Assembly (NCBI RefSeq): GCF_900111365.1 | Contig: NZ_FOGZ01000017.1 | Location: 1-64,000 of the forward strand | From: Propionibacterium cyclohexanicum | Lineage (GTDB): Bacteria; Actinomycetota; Actinomycetes; Propionibacteriales; Propionibacteriaceae | Length of the DNA: 64,000 nucleotides | Reading direction: 5' to 3' | Shown: positions 45,356 to 54,740 of the stretch, piece after piece | Layout of the letters: the number at the start of each line of letters is the position of its first letter | Numbering within the stretch: the stretch's first letter is position 1 | Translations under genes and position numbers: made by a program | The notes under the pieces: generated by a model | Database searches by the model: none | Told to the model about the DNA's origin: nothing | The model's input: only the letters and a program-made list of their open reading frames with translations

Positions 45356-46743
45356 CCGTCCACCCTCCTGACAATGCTCGTCGGGGCCTGATCGAGGAAG
45401 ACATCCTGGTCCGAGGCCGGGGCGACAGGTCGGCGCCCCGAGTGCGAGATCTGCATGAGGATCGCGATGATCACCCAGTTCGCCACCAGTGAGCTGCCAC
45501 CCTGGGAGACGAACGGTGTCGTGAGCCCGGTGAGCGGCAGCAGCCGGGTCACCCCACCGAGGATCGCGAAGACCTGAAGCGCGAAGGTGAAGCTCAGCCC
45601 GCAGGCCAGCAGCTTGCCGAAGGTGTCGCGGGCGGTGAGGGCCGCTCGCATGCCGCGGGCCACCACCACCCCGTAGACGACGATCATCGCGACCAGGCCG
45701 GTGAGGCCCAGCTCCTCGGCGATCGACGAGGCGATGAAATCGCTCTGGGCCAGCGGCACCAGAGAGGGCCTGCCAAGCCCCCAGCCGCGCCCGAACAGGC
45801 CGCCCCAGGCCATCCCGTACTGTGCCGAGATGACCTGGCCGTTCTGCGCGGGGTCGTCGAAGGGGTGCAGCCAGGCGTCGAATCGCACCTGGACATGCCC
45901 GACGGTCTGGTAGGCCAGCACCCCCGCGACGGCGAACAGCAGTGCGCCGATCACCACCCAGCGCACCTGGCCGGTGGCCACGTAGAGCATCATGACGAAC
46001 AGTCCGAAGAACAGGAGGGCAGTGCCCAGGTCGTTCTCGAAGACGATGACCGCCACGCCAGCGAACCACATCACCAGGATCGGCAGCAGATCGCGCATCC
46101 GCGGCATGCGGACGCCAAGGAAGGTGCGCCCGGCCAGCTGCAGCACGTCGCGATGCTCTGCCAGATAGGACGCGAAGGCCAGTGTGAGGGCAATCTTCGC
46201 GATCTCGGAGGGCTGGAAGCTGAACCCGAAGATGTTCAGCCAGATCTGGGAGCCGTTGGCCGCGTTTGCGCTCGAACCGAGTCCCGGCACGAGAGGAAGG
46301 AGCAGGAGGATGAGGCCGGCCAGGAACAGCACATAAGGATAGCGCTGCAGGGCGCGGTAGTCGCGCACGAAGATCAGCGCGGCCACGAACAGTGCCACAC
46401 CAAGGGTGGTCCAGATGAGCTGGCCGACCGCCAGGTGCGAGACGGGCGGGTCCTGATCGAGACGGTAGATCATCGCCAGGCCGAGCCCGTTGAGGGCGAG
46501 GACGCACGGCAGGATCACCGGGTCGGCCCATGGAGTGCAGATCCGCACTGCGATATGGGCCACCAGGCACAGCACCAGCCAGCCGCCTGCCACGACCATG
46601 AGGTTCGACGGCAGCCCGCCGTGCAGGTTGATGGTCGTGATGACGAATCCGCCCACCCCGAGCAGCGCGGCCACTGCGATGAGGGCCAGCTCTGTGTTGC
46701 GCCGGCGCCGGTAGACGATCATCGGTGTCTCGTGAGTACTCAT
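45352..46743 (-). CDS. rodA: RodA/FtsW peptidoglycan glycosyltransferase (SEDS family)
   Basis: 463 residues, about 12 membrane helices. SEDS features include PSEIAKIALTLAFASYLAEH, FENDLGTALLFFGLFVMMLY, IDE-type loop FIASSIAEELGLTGLVAMIV and FVSQGGSSLVANW near the C-terminus. Polymerises lipid II into glycan strands together with PbpA. ATG 46743 overlaps the phosphatase stop (ATGA). Confidence 0.95.
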   Translation of the reverse strand: MSTHETPMIVYRRRRNTELALIAVAALLGVGGFVITTINLHGGLPSNLMVVAGGWLVLCLVAHIAVRICTPWADPVILPCVLALNGLGLAMIYRLDQDPPVSHLAVGQLIWTTLGVALFVAALIFVRDYRALQRYPYVLFLAGLILLLLPLVPGLGSSANAANGSQIWLNIFGFSFQPSEIAKIALTLAFASYLAEHRDVLQLAGRTFLGVRMPRMRDLLPILVMWFAGVAVIVFENDLGTALLFFGLFVMMLYVATGQVRWVVIGALLFAVAGVLAYQTVGHVQVRFDAWLHPFDDPAQNGQVISAQYGMAWGGLFGRGWGLGRPSLVPLAQSDFIASSIAEELGLTGLVAMIVVYGVVVARGMRAALTARDTFGKLLACGLSFTFALQVFAILGGVTRLLPLTGLTTPFVSQGGSSLVANWVIIAILMQISHSGRRPVAPASDQDVFLDQAPTSIVRRVDG

Positions 46744-48266
46744 GAGCAGTCCTGGGGGCTGACCGATCCCGTGATCGGGATGCTCCTGGGCCCGGTAGCG
46801 AGGGACGCGCTCGTCGTGGCGGCTGGCGCCGGGGAGGTGAGCGGCGGGGCAGGGCCGGTGGCTGTTGGGCTCGCAGCGGGGCTGGGGGAACCCGGTGCTG
46901 GGGCCGGGTGTTCGGCGCGGGCCTGGATGCAGGCCCTCGCGAGCCGGTCGAGGTAGTCGGCCTGCGAGCGCGCCTGGTCGAGCGAGCCGGCGCTGAAACT
47001 GGCCGAACGGACCTCCTGCGCGTAGTACGCCGGTAGATCGCTCACCTTGGTGTCGCGCTGCTCGACCAGACGCCCCAGCGACTTGCCGGCGATCGTGTCG
47101 GGCAGCCCCTGCCAGATACCGATCCGCTCGGCGCTGGGCGCCAGGTAGTACTGGCTGGTGGCGTAGCGCCAGGCCCCGAGCACTCCCGCGACGAGCAGCA
47201 CCAGGGCGCCGGCCACGCTCACGACGACAGGCCAGCGGCGTCGGGACCGGATCATCGTCGGGGTGTAGCGCACGTCCTCGTGCGCGTCGGGATCGATGAG
47301 TCCTTCGGGTGGGTTCGTGTCGGCCCGATCGGCGGCGGGTGCGCCTGCGGTGAGCGATGCCGTTGCCGGGGCCGGCTGGCTGGGATCGGGTGCGCCCACC
47401 GGCGAGGACGAGGTCTTGGGCACCGTGACAGTGGCCGCGGCACCGAGCGTCATCGGCTCCTTGGCGTCCAATGTGGCATCGGCCTCGACCACGTCGGAGA
47501 TGATGACCGTGATGTTGTCGTACCCGCCGGCCGCATAGGCGGCGTCCACGAGGGACTGCATCGCCGACTCGGCGTCAGAGCCGCGCAGCGTGCGGCGGAT
47601 CTGGCGGTCGTCGACGAGCCCGCACAGCCCGTCGGAGCAGAACAGCAGCCGATCGCCCTTGGCGAGATCGACGATCGAGTAGTCCGGCTCATGGGTGGGT
47701 TGCCCGTTGAGCACCTTGAGCAGCAGCGAACGGTGCGGATGGACGGCGGCCTCGGCCTCGGTGATCTTGCCGTCGTCGACGAGCGACTGCACCCAGGAAT
47801 GGTCGTGGGTCAGCCTGGTCAGATTGCCGTCGCGCAGCAGATAGCCGCGTGAGTCGCCGATGTGCACGAGTCCCAGCTGGTTCCCGCTGAACAGCGCCCC
47901 GGACACCGTTGTGCCCATGCCGTCGAGGTCATGGTGGTGGGCGATCAGGTCGGCGATCCGATCGTTGGCCCGCACCATCGCCCCGGCGATCGCCTCCAGC
48001 ATGTGCTCGCCCTCGAAGTGGCCATCGGAGCGGCGCAACTCGAGGATGGCCACGGTGCTGGCCACATCGCCGGCTGCCGCACCGCCCATACCGTCCGCAA
48101 CGACGACCATCGTCGGGGAGACATAGGCCGAATCCTGGTTGTTCTTGCGCACCGGGCCGATCTCGGAGTGCGCGCAGCTGGACAGGCTCAGGCGCTGCTG
48201 GGCGTCCGCCGGGTCCGGGCGGGCCGGATCGGGCGGCTCCGGCTCGATCATCGCGTACTTCGGCAC
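46740..48266 (-). CDS. pstP: PP2C-type Ser/Thr phosphatase PstP
   Basis: 508 residues from GTG 48266, two bases after the fhaB stop (ATG 48251 is an alternative). The phosphatase domain (about 20-260) carries NNQDSAYVSPTM, VVADGMGGAAAGDVAS, HIGDSRGYLLRDG, LLFCSDGLCGLVDDR and YDNITVIISDV, covering the metal-binding Asp residues. A membrane helix near 325 and a Pro/Ala-rich extracellular tail follow. Reverses phosphorylation by the two kinases in this operon. Confidence 0.94.
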   Translation of the reverse strand: MPKYAMIEPEPPDPARPDPADAQQRLSLSSCAHSEIGPVRKNNQDSAYVSPTMVVVADGMGGAAAGDVASTVAILELRRSDGHFEGEHMLEAIAGAMVRANDRIADLIAHHHDLDGMGTTVSGALFSGNQLGLVHIGDSRGYLLRDGNLTRLTHDHSWVQSLVDDGKITEAEAAVHPHRSLLLKVLNGQPTHEPDYSIVDLAKGDRLLFCSDGLCGLVDDRQIRRTLRGSDAESAMQSLVDAAYAAGGYDNITVIISDVVEADATLDAKEPMTLGAAATVTVPKTSSSPVGAPDPSQPAPATASLTAGAPAADRADTNPPEGLIDPDAHEDVRYTPTMIRSRRRWPVVVSVAGALVLLVAGVLGAWRYATSQYYLAPSAERIGIWQGLPDTIAGKSLGRLVEQRDTKVSDLPAYYAQEVRSASFSAGSLDQARSQADYLDRLARACIQARAEHPAPAPGSPSPAASPTATGPAPPLTSPAPAATTSASLATGPRSIPITGSVSPQDCS

Positions 48267-48268
48267 GG

Positions 48269-48742
48269 TCAGCGCTCCAGCTTCAGCTGGGAGCGGCCGA
48301 TTCGGATAACGTCCTCGCCGCCGACGACGGTCGGCTCTTCGATCTTCACCCCATTGACATAGGTGCCGTTGGTGGACTGCAGATCGGCCAGCACCCAGCG
48401 TCCGGCGGCATCGCGCCACAGCCGGGCATGGCGGCTGGAGGCGTAGTCGTCGTCGATGTCGAGAGTCGAGTCGGCCGAGCGGCCGATCGTCACCTCGTCC
48501 TCGAGCGGCACCTCGGCACCCAGGCGCTGGCCCGCCGTGACGACGAGCCTGGTGAGCTGAGGGGGCTGCGGTTCGGCGCGGCGTATCCGCCGGCCCCTGC
48601 GAGCGCCCGGCAGCGCCAGGTCCTCGGCAGTCACTGGACGGCCGAACAAATCGGTGCGGATGGTGCTGGCGACGAAGAGCACGAACAACCACATGAGCAG
48701 CAGATAGGCCACCTTCAAAGTGGCGAGGACGATCGCACTCAT
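48269..48742 (-). CDS. fhaB: FHA-domain protein FhaB (FipA-like)
   Basis: 157 residues. One N-terminal helix (VAYLLLMWLFVLFVASTI) is followed by a basic linker and an FHA domain (VTIGRSADSTLDIDDDYASS, RHARLW, LADLQSTNGTYVNG) that binds phosphothreonine. ATG 48742 lies just after the fhaA stop. In related bacteria it links kinases to the RodA/PbpA and division machinery. Confidence 0.94.
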   Translation of the reverse strand: MSAIVLATLKVAYLLLMWLFVLFVASTIRTDLFGRPVTAEDLALPGARRGRRIRRAEPQPPQLTRLVVTAGQRLGAEVPLEDEVTIGRSADSTLDIDDDYASSRHARLWRDAAGRWVLADLQSTNGTYVNGVKIEEPTVVGGEDVIRIGRSQLKLER

Positions 48743-48743
48743 C

Positions 48744-49460
48744 TCAGGTCCCGACGGGGGAGTGGACGAGCATTCGGGTGGAGCCCATTTCGATCCGGCT
48801 GCCATCCTCGATCGCGGCATGGGAAACCCGCTGGCCGTTCACGATGATTCCGTTGGTCGAGCCGAGGTCGTCGATGCTGATGATGAGCTCGCCGTAGTCG
48901 TCCTCGCTCACATTGACGCGGGCATGCTTGCGCGAGACACCCGGATCGTTGATCCGCAGGTCTGCCTCGGTTCCCCGCCCGATGATGAAACCCGGTGGCA
49001 TGAGCGGGTGGCGCACCCCGTTGACCTCCAGGACCAGGGGGGCTCGCCGGATCATCGTCGACGAGGCGGCTCCGCCGCTCTCGGCGACGGTGGCCACCGA
49101 GGAGGAGTCGACCTCGAAATGGCCGGTGGTGAGCGACTCGTCGAGTACGTAGACGATGTGGATCGGGCCGTCGAAGACATAGCTGCGCTCGCCCGCGTGG
49201 TCGCGCAGATCGGGCACGATCTCGGCATTGAGACGCCGCGAATAGGGCGCCAGATGGTCGTAGTCGTGGCGGGACAGCCGTACCTGGAAGTCATTGGGCA
49301 CCAGGCGCTTGTCGCGCGTCAGCAGCTTGGCCTCCGAGTCGAGTTCACGTTGCAGGCGCGCAGCAATCTCGACGGGTTGCACGTCGCCCTTGAAGGCACG
49401 CGCGAAGACGCCGTTGACGGCGCCTTCAAGCTTCTTCTCCACTCGGTCGAACAGACCCAC
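48744..49460 (-). CDS. fhaA: FHA-domain protein FhaA with DUF3662 domain
   Basis: 238 residues from GTG 49460. The N-terminal DUF3662 domain (LFDRVEKKLEGAVNGVFARA, QPVEIAARLQRELD) is followed by a C-terminal FHA domain (FIIGRGTEADLRINDPGVSR, KHARVNV, LGSTNGIIVNG). Shorter linker than in mycobacteria. First gene of the operon; a TAGGAT -10-like element is at 49497-49492, with a weak -35. FhaA homologues bind phosphorylated MviN/MurJ-type partners. Confidence 0.93.
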   Translation of the reverse strand: MGLFDRVEKKLEGAVNGVFARAFKGDVQPVEIAARLQRELDSEAKLLTRDKRLVPNDFQVRLSRHDYDHLAPYSRRLNAEIVPDLRDHAGERSYVFDGPIHIVYVLDESLTTGHFEVDSSSVATVAESGGAASSTMIRRAPLVLEVNGVRHPLMPPGFIIGRGTEADLRINDPGVSRKHARVNVSEDDYGELIISIDDLGSTNGIIVNGQRVSHAAIEDGSRIEMGSTRMLVHSPVGT

Positions 49461-49577
49461 GTGTGCCCCCAATCCGCTGTGGCATGCCCCGATCCTAGTG
49501 CCGCAACTCGTCACTGGCCCATCACGGGCCCGTGAGCCCGGGCTCGAAGGGCCCTCGATCCGGCGGCGGACAGGCCC

Positions 49578-49901
49578 TCAGCCCAGCCTGGACAGCTCGT
49601 CCAGCATGCTCTCGAGAACGGCCGCCGAGACTGCCCCGTGCTGGGTGTGGACGGCCCTGCCGTTCTTGATGACGATGAGCGTGGGCACGGAGGTGATATT
49701 GGCCGCTGCGGCCAGGCCCTGCTGCTCGTCGGTGTTGATGGTAGCGAAGACGATGTCGGCGTGCCGCTCGCTGCTGGCCGCCAGGATCTGGCTGAATGCC
49801 GTGCACGAGGAGCACCACGGGGCCCAGAAGTGGAGAAGCACGGTCGGGGCGGCATCGACGATCTGGGTGAAGTTGCCCTGGGTGAGCTGCACGGTCGCCA
49901 T
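49578..49901 (-). CDS. thioredoxin-family protein with WCSSC active site
   Basis: 107 residues. The fold is thioredoxin (FTQIVDAAPTVLLHFWAPWC, then the cis-Pro loop SVPTLIVIKNGR). The active site reads W-C-S-S-C instead of W-C-G-P-C, which is expected to shift the redox potential. No signal peptide, so cytosolic. ATG 49901 has GAAGGAG. Stand-alone gene; could serve Tpx or another reductase, but nothing links it to a partner. Confidence 0.88.
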   Translation of the reverse strand: MATVQLTQGNFTQIVDAAPTVLLHFWAPWCSSCTAFSQILAASSERHADIVFATINTDEQQGLAAAANITSVPTLIVIKNGRAVHTQHGAVSAAVLESMLDELSRLG

Positions 49902-50106
49902 CAGTTCTCCTTCGCCTTCCCCCACCGCCCGCCGGGCCACGGATCGGTGCCGCGGCCAAGACTAATCGGGGACTGCGGGTTCACGATGTCCCCATCCCCA
50001 TCCGGCCCTGTGTGCCCGCACATCGGGGCCTGGCGTCGGCTCGGACGGCGGGCGCAGGGTGGCTGGCGGGGCTTGGCCGTCAAGCAGAGCGTGCCACCAT
50101 CTATGG

Positions 50107-52044
50107 GTGACTATTCCGCGACCTCGTCGCACTGCCTCACATCCCGGCCCCAGTTCCGATCCGGCCCCATCCCGCACACGGCTCCTCGCGCTCTCGCTGG
50201 GGGCATTGGGCGTGGTCTTCGGCGACATCGGCACGAGCCCCCTGTACGCCATGCAAACTGTCTTCGCCGTCGGCCATGGGGTGGTGACACCCACCCGCGA
50301 GAACGTGCTGGGGGTCGTCTCCATGGTCTTCTGGTCCATCACGCTCATCGTCTCCGTCAAGTACGTGGCGCTCGTCATGCGCGCCGACAATGAGGGAGAG
50401 GGCGGCATCCTGGCCCTCACCGCACTGCTGCGCCACAAACTGACCGTTCCCCGGCTCATTGCCGTGGTCACCATGCTCGGCATGATTGGTGCGGGTCTGT
50501 TCTACGGCGACTCCGTGATCACCCCAGCGATCTCGGTGATGTCGGCCTTCGAGGGACTGACAACGGTCGATCCATCCGCCCGGGAGCTTGTCGTGCCGCT
50601 CTCCCTCGTCGTGCTGTGCCTGCTGTTCGCCTTCCAGCGCTTCGGCACCGGCATGATGGGGCGCGCCTTCGGCCCGGTCATGATCGTCTGGTTCGGCGTC
50701 CTGGGCGTTCTCGGCCTGCCGCAGATCATTGCCCATCCCGAGATCCTGGTCGCCCTGTGGCCCGGCTACGCGCTGCACTTCTTCTGGTCCCAGCCTGGCA
50801 TCGCCATTCTTGCGATGGGTGCCGTGGTGCTCACCATCACCGGGGCGGAAGCCCTCTACGCCGATCTGGGCCACTTCGGCCCGACGCCGATCCGGCTGTC
50901 ATGGTTCGGTATCGTCTTCCCCTGCCTGGCATTGAATTACCTCGGACAGGCGGCGATGATCCTCCACGAGCCGGGGACGATCGGCAATCCGTTCTTCCAT
51001 CTCGCACCCCTGTGGGCCCGCTTCCCTCTCGTCGTGCTCGCTGCGGCGGCCACAGTGATCGCCTCGCAGGCGGTGATCTCGGGCGCCTATTCGGTGACCT
51101 ACCAGGCCATCCGGCTCGGAATGCTGCCGCGGCTCACGGCGCGCCACACCTCGCGGGTGGAAGGCGGACAGATCTACCTGCCCACCGTGAACTGGACCTT
51201 GTTCATCGGCGTGCTCGTCCTGGTGGCCGCCTTCCGCAGCTCGTCGGCCTTGGCCGACGCCTACGGGCTGGCGGTGACCGGCACTCTCGTGCTGACCACC
51301 TCGCTGTTCCTCCTGCTCGCCGTCCGGGTCTGGCACTGGCCCACCTGGCTCGTGGTGTGCATCGGGGTGGTGATCGGAAGCCTGGAATTGCTGTTCTTCG
51401 TGGCCAATCTCACGAAACTGCCGACCGGCGGCTGGCTTCCGAGCGGAATCGCCCTGGTGGTCATCCAGTTGATGGTCGCCTGGCGCCGTGGCACCGCGCT
51501 TCTCACTGCCCGGCGTACCGTGATCGAAGGACCTATGGACAGCTGGGTGAACTCGGTGCGCGCCAAGGGCGTGACGCGGGTGCCGGGCGTGGCGATCTAT
51601 GTGCACGCCAACCAGGCCACCGTGCCACTCGCGCTCAAGGAGAACCTGCGGTTCAACCACGTTCTGCACGAGCACATCGCGATCGTGAGCCTCAAGCACG
51701 AGAACACCGCCCACGTGCCCCATGCGCAGCGGATCTCGGTGCTCGACCTCGGGCACAGCGGCTACGGAATCGAGCACGTGCAGATCCGGGTGGGTTTCGC
51801 CGACTCGTCCGACGTGCCGCGCAATCTGGCCTACGCCCGCGATGCCTGTCACGACTTCGAGATCGCACCCGACAAGGCGATGTACTTCGTCTCGATACTC
51901 ACGGTCAACACCGATGACCACACTGTGCGCGGGACCTACAAGAGGCTCTACTGCTGGCTGGTGCGCAATGCCACCGGACGCGTGAGCTTCATGAGGCTCC
52001 CGCCCTCACGCACCGTCGTCATGGGCGGCTCCGTGAGCATCTGA
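50107..52044 (+). CDS. kup: potassium uptake protein Kup
   Basis: 645 residues from GTG 50107 (an earlier GTG at 50059 is possible; neither has a strong ribosome site). Twelve membrane helices with the Kup signature GALGVVFGDIGTSPLYAMQT, then DNEGEGGILALTALL, GDSVITPAISVMSAFEG and ALYADLGHFG, and a C-terminal cytosolic domain. Imports K+ with protons. Its last 39 bases overlap the 3' end of the minus-strand GH2 gene. Confidence 0.94.
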   Translation: MTIPRPRRTASHPGPSSDPAPSRTRLLALSLGALGVVFGDIGTSPLYAMQTVFAVGHGVVTPTRENVLGVVSMVFWSITLIVSVKYVALVMRADNEGEGGILALTALLRHKLTVPRLIAVVTMLGMIGAGLFYGDSVITPAISVMSAFEGLTTVDPSARELVVPLSLVVLCLLFAFQRFGTGMMGRAFGPVMIVWFGVLGVLGLPQIIAHPEILVALWPGYALHFFWSQPGIAILAMGAVVLTITGAEALYADLGHFGPTPIRLSWFGIVFPCLALNYLGQAAMILHEPGTIGNPFFHLAPLWARFPLVVLAAAATVIASQAVISGAYSVTYQAIRLGMLPRLTARHTSRVEGGQIYLPTVNWTLFIGVLVLVAAFRSSSALADAYGLAVTGTLVLTTSLFLLLAVRVWHWPTWLVVCIGVVIGSLELLFFVANLTKLPTGGWLPSGIALVVIQLMVAWRRGTALLTARRTVIEGPMDSWVNSVRAKGVTRVPGVAIYVHANQATVPLALKENLRFNHVLHEHIAIVSLKHENTAHVPHAQRISVLDLGHSGYGIEHVQIRVGFADSSDVPRNLAYARDACHDFEIAPDKAMYFVSILTVNTDDHTVRGTYKRLYCWLVRNATGRVSFMRLPPSRTVVMGGSVSI

Positions 52045-53914
52045 ACCGGCACCGGCAGCCTGCCCGGCGAAGATCGCGCGCAGCACAGCGAGGGGCAGCT
52101 TGGGATGGCGCCGCTCGTCGCACAGCCCGTTGGTCTCCTGGCGCACATCGGTGAGCTGGGTCCAGCACCACCCGCTCAGTGTCACCGACTGGTCTGCCGC
52201 ACGCACCAGCGCCGTCACCGAGCGCCGGAAGTCCGAAGCGGTGCGTGCGCGGGAGTAGCCCCAGCTGCCCGGCCGGTCGGTGCCGAGGTCGAGGCGGATC
52301 CCGCCGAATTCGTCGAGCAGCACCGGCACGGTGGTGCGCTGCCCGGGGCCGACCACGAGCGGGCGGTGGGCCGCGGTGAGCCGGCGTGCGCCCAGCAGAT
52401 CTCTCAGCGGGCCCGGACGATAGCGTCGGGACAGCTGCTCAGCGCGTTCTGTGTAGTCGTGGATGGTGATGAGGTCGGAGTCGGCGTGCTCCCACCCGTC
52501 GTTGGACAGCACCGGGCGGGTCGGGTCGATACGGCGGGTCCACGCGGCCAGCTCGGCTGCGAAGTCCACCTGCTCGCCGCTGCGCGCCAGCTCGGGCAGG
52601 CCCCATGACTCGTTGATCGGCACCCAGCAGATGATGCTCGGATGCGAGGCGTTCGCGCGCACCGACGCACCCCACTCCTGGCGCAGCCAGCTGCACGCCT
52701 GCGGCGTGAACTCGTGGGTGGCGCCGATCTCCGCGAAGACCAGCAGGCCCAGCCGGTCGGCCCAGTACAGCAGCCGCGGATCAGGGGTCAGCTGGTGGAT
52801 GCGCATGCCATTGAAGCCGAGCGCCCTCACCAGTTCCGCCTCGGCATGCAGGGCGGAGTCGCTGGGGGCGGCGTAGAGACTGTCGGGCCAGTAGCACTGC
52901 TCGAGCACCTGGCGGAGCCGCAGCGGCGCGCCGTTGAGGAACAGCCCCGAGGGGCCCACGTCGATGTCGCGCACCCCCAGATAGCTGCCCAGCGCGTCCT
53001 GCCCGACATCGATCCGGGCGTCGAGGAGGGTGGGCTTGCCGGGCGCCCAGGTGATCTCGCGCCCGGCGGGGAGGCGGACCTCGAGGTCCAGGCTCTGCGA
53101 GGTGGTGCTCGTGTGCACCTCGGCGAGCGTCTGCCCGTCGAGGTCAATCCTCACATGGACGGGCACCGGCCGTCCGGGGGCCCCGGACAGCTCGATACCG
53201 GCTCTCGCGGTGGCCTCGCGGGCGCTCGCTGTCCACACGAGCCGGGTCACATACAGCGGGGGGGACCGACTCCAGCCACACCGGCCGCCAGATCCCGGTG
53301 CAGCGCTCGTACCAGATGGACTCCGGCTGGTCGCGCCAGGTCTGCTTGCCGCGGGGCTGTGAGCGGTCGTAGGGGTCGTCGAAGGCCCGCACCACGATGA
53401 CATGGCTCGCCGCCGGGGGGTGCGAGCCGCCCTGCGAGGCTGCCGGACCGGAGGATGACTCTCGGCTGGGGGGAGCCAGCGCATCGGTGATGTCGAAGCT
53501 GAAGGCGCTCTGGCCTCCCTCGTGGTCGCCCACCCGCACACCGTCGACCCACACCGTGGCCCGATGGTCCACGGCCCCGAAGTGGAGCAGCAGCCGCCGG
53601 CCCGGACGGTGCCCGCAGGCGGCGAGCTGGCAGTCGCTCACCTCGATGCGGTACCAGACAAGCGGATGCACCGAGTCCTCGCCGATGCCCGAGGCCGGCG
53701 ACTCGGGGGGAAAGGGCAGCACGATGGTGCGTTCGAAGGGCTCCTGGTCGAGCCACCACTGCTGGGCGATCCCCAGATTCGCGTCATCGTAGGCGAAGCC
53801 GGCCAGACCGTCGAGAGACATCCAGTCTGCCCGGCGCAGTATCGGGCGCGGATAGCCGTCGTCGTGCAGCGAGGCGTGTGCGAGCCGCCCCTGCGGGGTT
53901 CCCATCGACGTCAT
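52006..53914 (-). pseudogene. glycoside hydrolase family 2 gene interrupted by a frameshift in a G7 tract
   Basis: Two overlapping frames together form one GH2 enzyme of about 635 residues. The 5' part (from ATG 53914) holds the sugar-binding domain (QWWLDQEPFERTIVLPFPPE, LLLHFGAVDHRATVWVDG) to GIWRPVWLESVPP. Reading must then shift by one base to continue LYVTRLVWTASA, the immunoglobulin-like domain, and the catalytic barrel with acid/base Glu in WVPINESWG and nucleophile Glu in VLLDEFGGI. The shift falls at seven G (53258-53264); six would restore the frame. Both halves keep good codon use, so loss is recent, phase-variable or a sequencing error. Probable beta-galactosidase or beta-glucuronidase. 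Confidence 0.88.
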
Positions 53915-54055
53915 GACCACCGTCCCTGCGCTCGCGTGCTCCCGACTCTAGCCAGAACCCTGCCGTGCTCGGTGGTGACTTCGCCGGGCACGGCAAGGAT
54001 GGGAAGCTTGGGGCATTCGCGCCGGGCTGACCGGTGGGGCATTCCGGGAGGCCCG

Positions 54056-54703
54056 ATGGATCTCACTGCATGGACGGGCCTGCTCGTCACATGGACCTTG
54101 TCGATGATCTCGCCCGGCCCGGACTTTCTGGCGGTGCTGCGCTCGGGAGCCATCTTCGGGCGCCGGGACGCCCGGTGGGTGGCGTTGGGCGTCAGCTCGG
54201 GCGTGACCTGCTGGCTCGTCCTGACGCTCGCTGGGCTGGACGCCATGTTGCGCGTGCACCCGGGGATCTATGCGGTGATGAGATATCTGGGGGCCGGCTT
54301 CCTGGTGGTCTACGGCGTGAGCGTGTTGTGGTCGATGCACCGCGACCAGGGCGAATCGGCGACGCCAGGCACCGGAGCCTGGGGACCTGCACCGAGAGCG
54401 GGAGCCTCCCGATCCGTCTGGTCCGCCTACCGGCTCGGCCTTCTCACGAACCTCTCGAACCCCAAGGCACTGGTCTTCTTCGGCGCGCTGTTCGTCACGG
54501 TCTTTCCCGCCGGGGCGAGCGCCTGGACGAAGCTGCTGGCGGCCGGTGTGCTGGTCGCGATCACGGTCTGCTGGTTCACGCTGTGCGCCACGGCGGCGGG
54601 CTCATCGTCGGTGGTGACCGGCTACCGGCGTGCCCGGCGCTGGATCGACACCGTGCTCGGTGTGGTCTTCGTCCTGCTGGGGCTGGCGCTGGTGTGGCTG
54701 TGA
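54056..54703 (+). CDS. LysE/RhtB family amino-acid exporter
   Basis: 215 residues, six hydrophobic segments. Family signatures: LLVTWTLSMISPGPDFLAVL at the N-terminus, SGVTCWLVLTLAGLDAML, and LGLLTNLSNPKALVFFGALF. Exports amino acids such as homoserine, threonine or lysine; which one cannot be told. ATG 54056 follows GGGAGG; the open frame upstream overlaps the GH2 gene and is not coding. A second exporter gene follows. Confidence 0.9.
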   Translation: MDLTAWTGLLVTWTLSMISPGPDFLAVLRSGAIFGRRDARWVALGVSSGVTCWLVLTLAGLDAMLRVHPGIYAVMRYLGAGFLVVYGVSVLWSMHRDQGESATPGTGAWGPAPRAGASRSVWSAYRLGLLTNLSNPKALVFFGALFVTVFPAGASAWTKLLAAGVLVAITVCWFTLCATAAGSSSVVTGYRRARRWIDTVLGVVFVLLGLALVWL

Positions 54704-54740
54704 GCTCGCAGCTGCGGGTCCCGGGCCCGTGGTGTCTAGG

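Noticed and set aside
43928-46570. 880-codon frame extending pbpA far upstream
   Set aside because: Everything upstream of 45355 overlaps rodA in another frame and reads Arg/Pro/Gly-rich shadow sequence; the real start overlaps the rodA stop.
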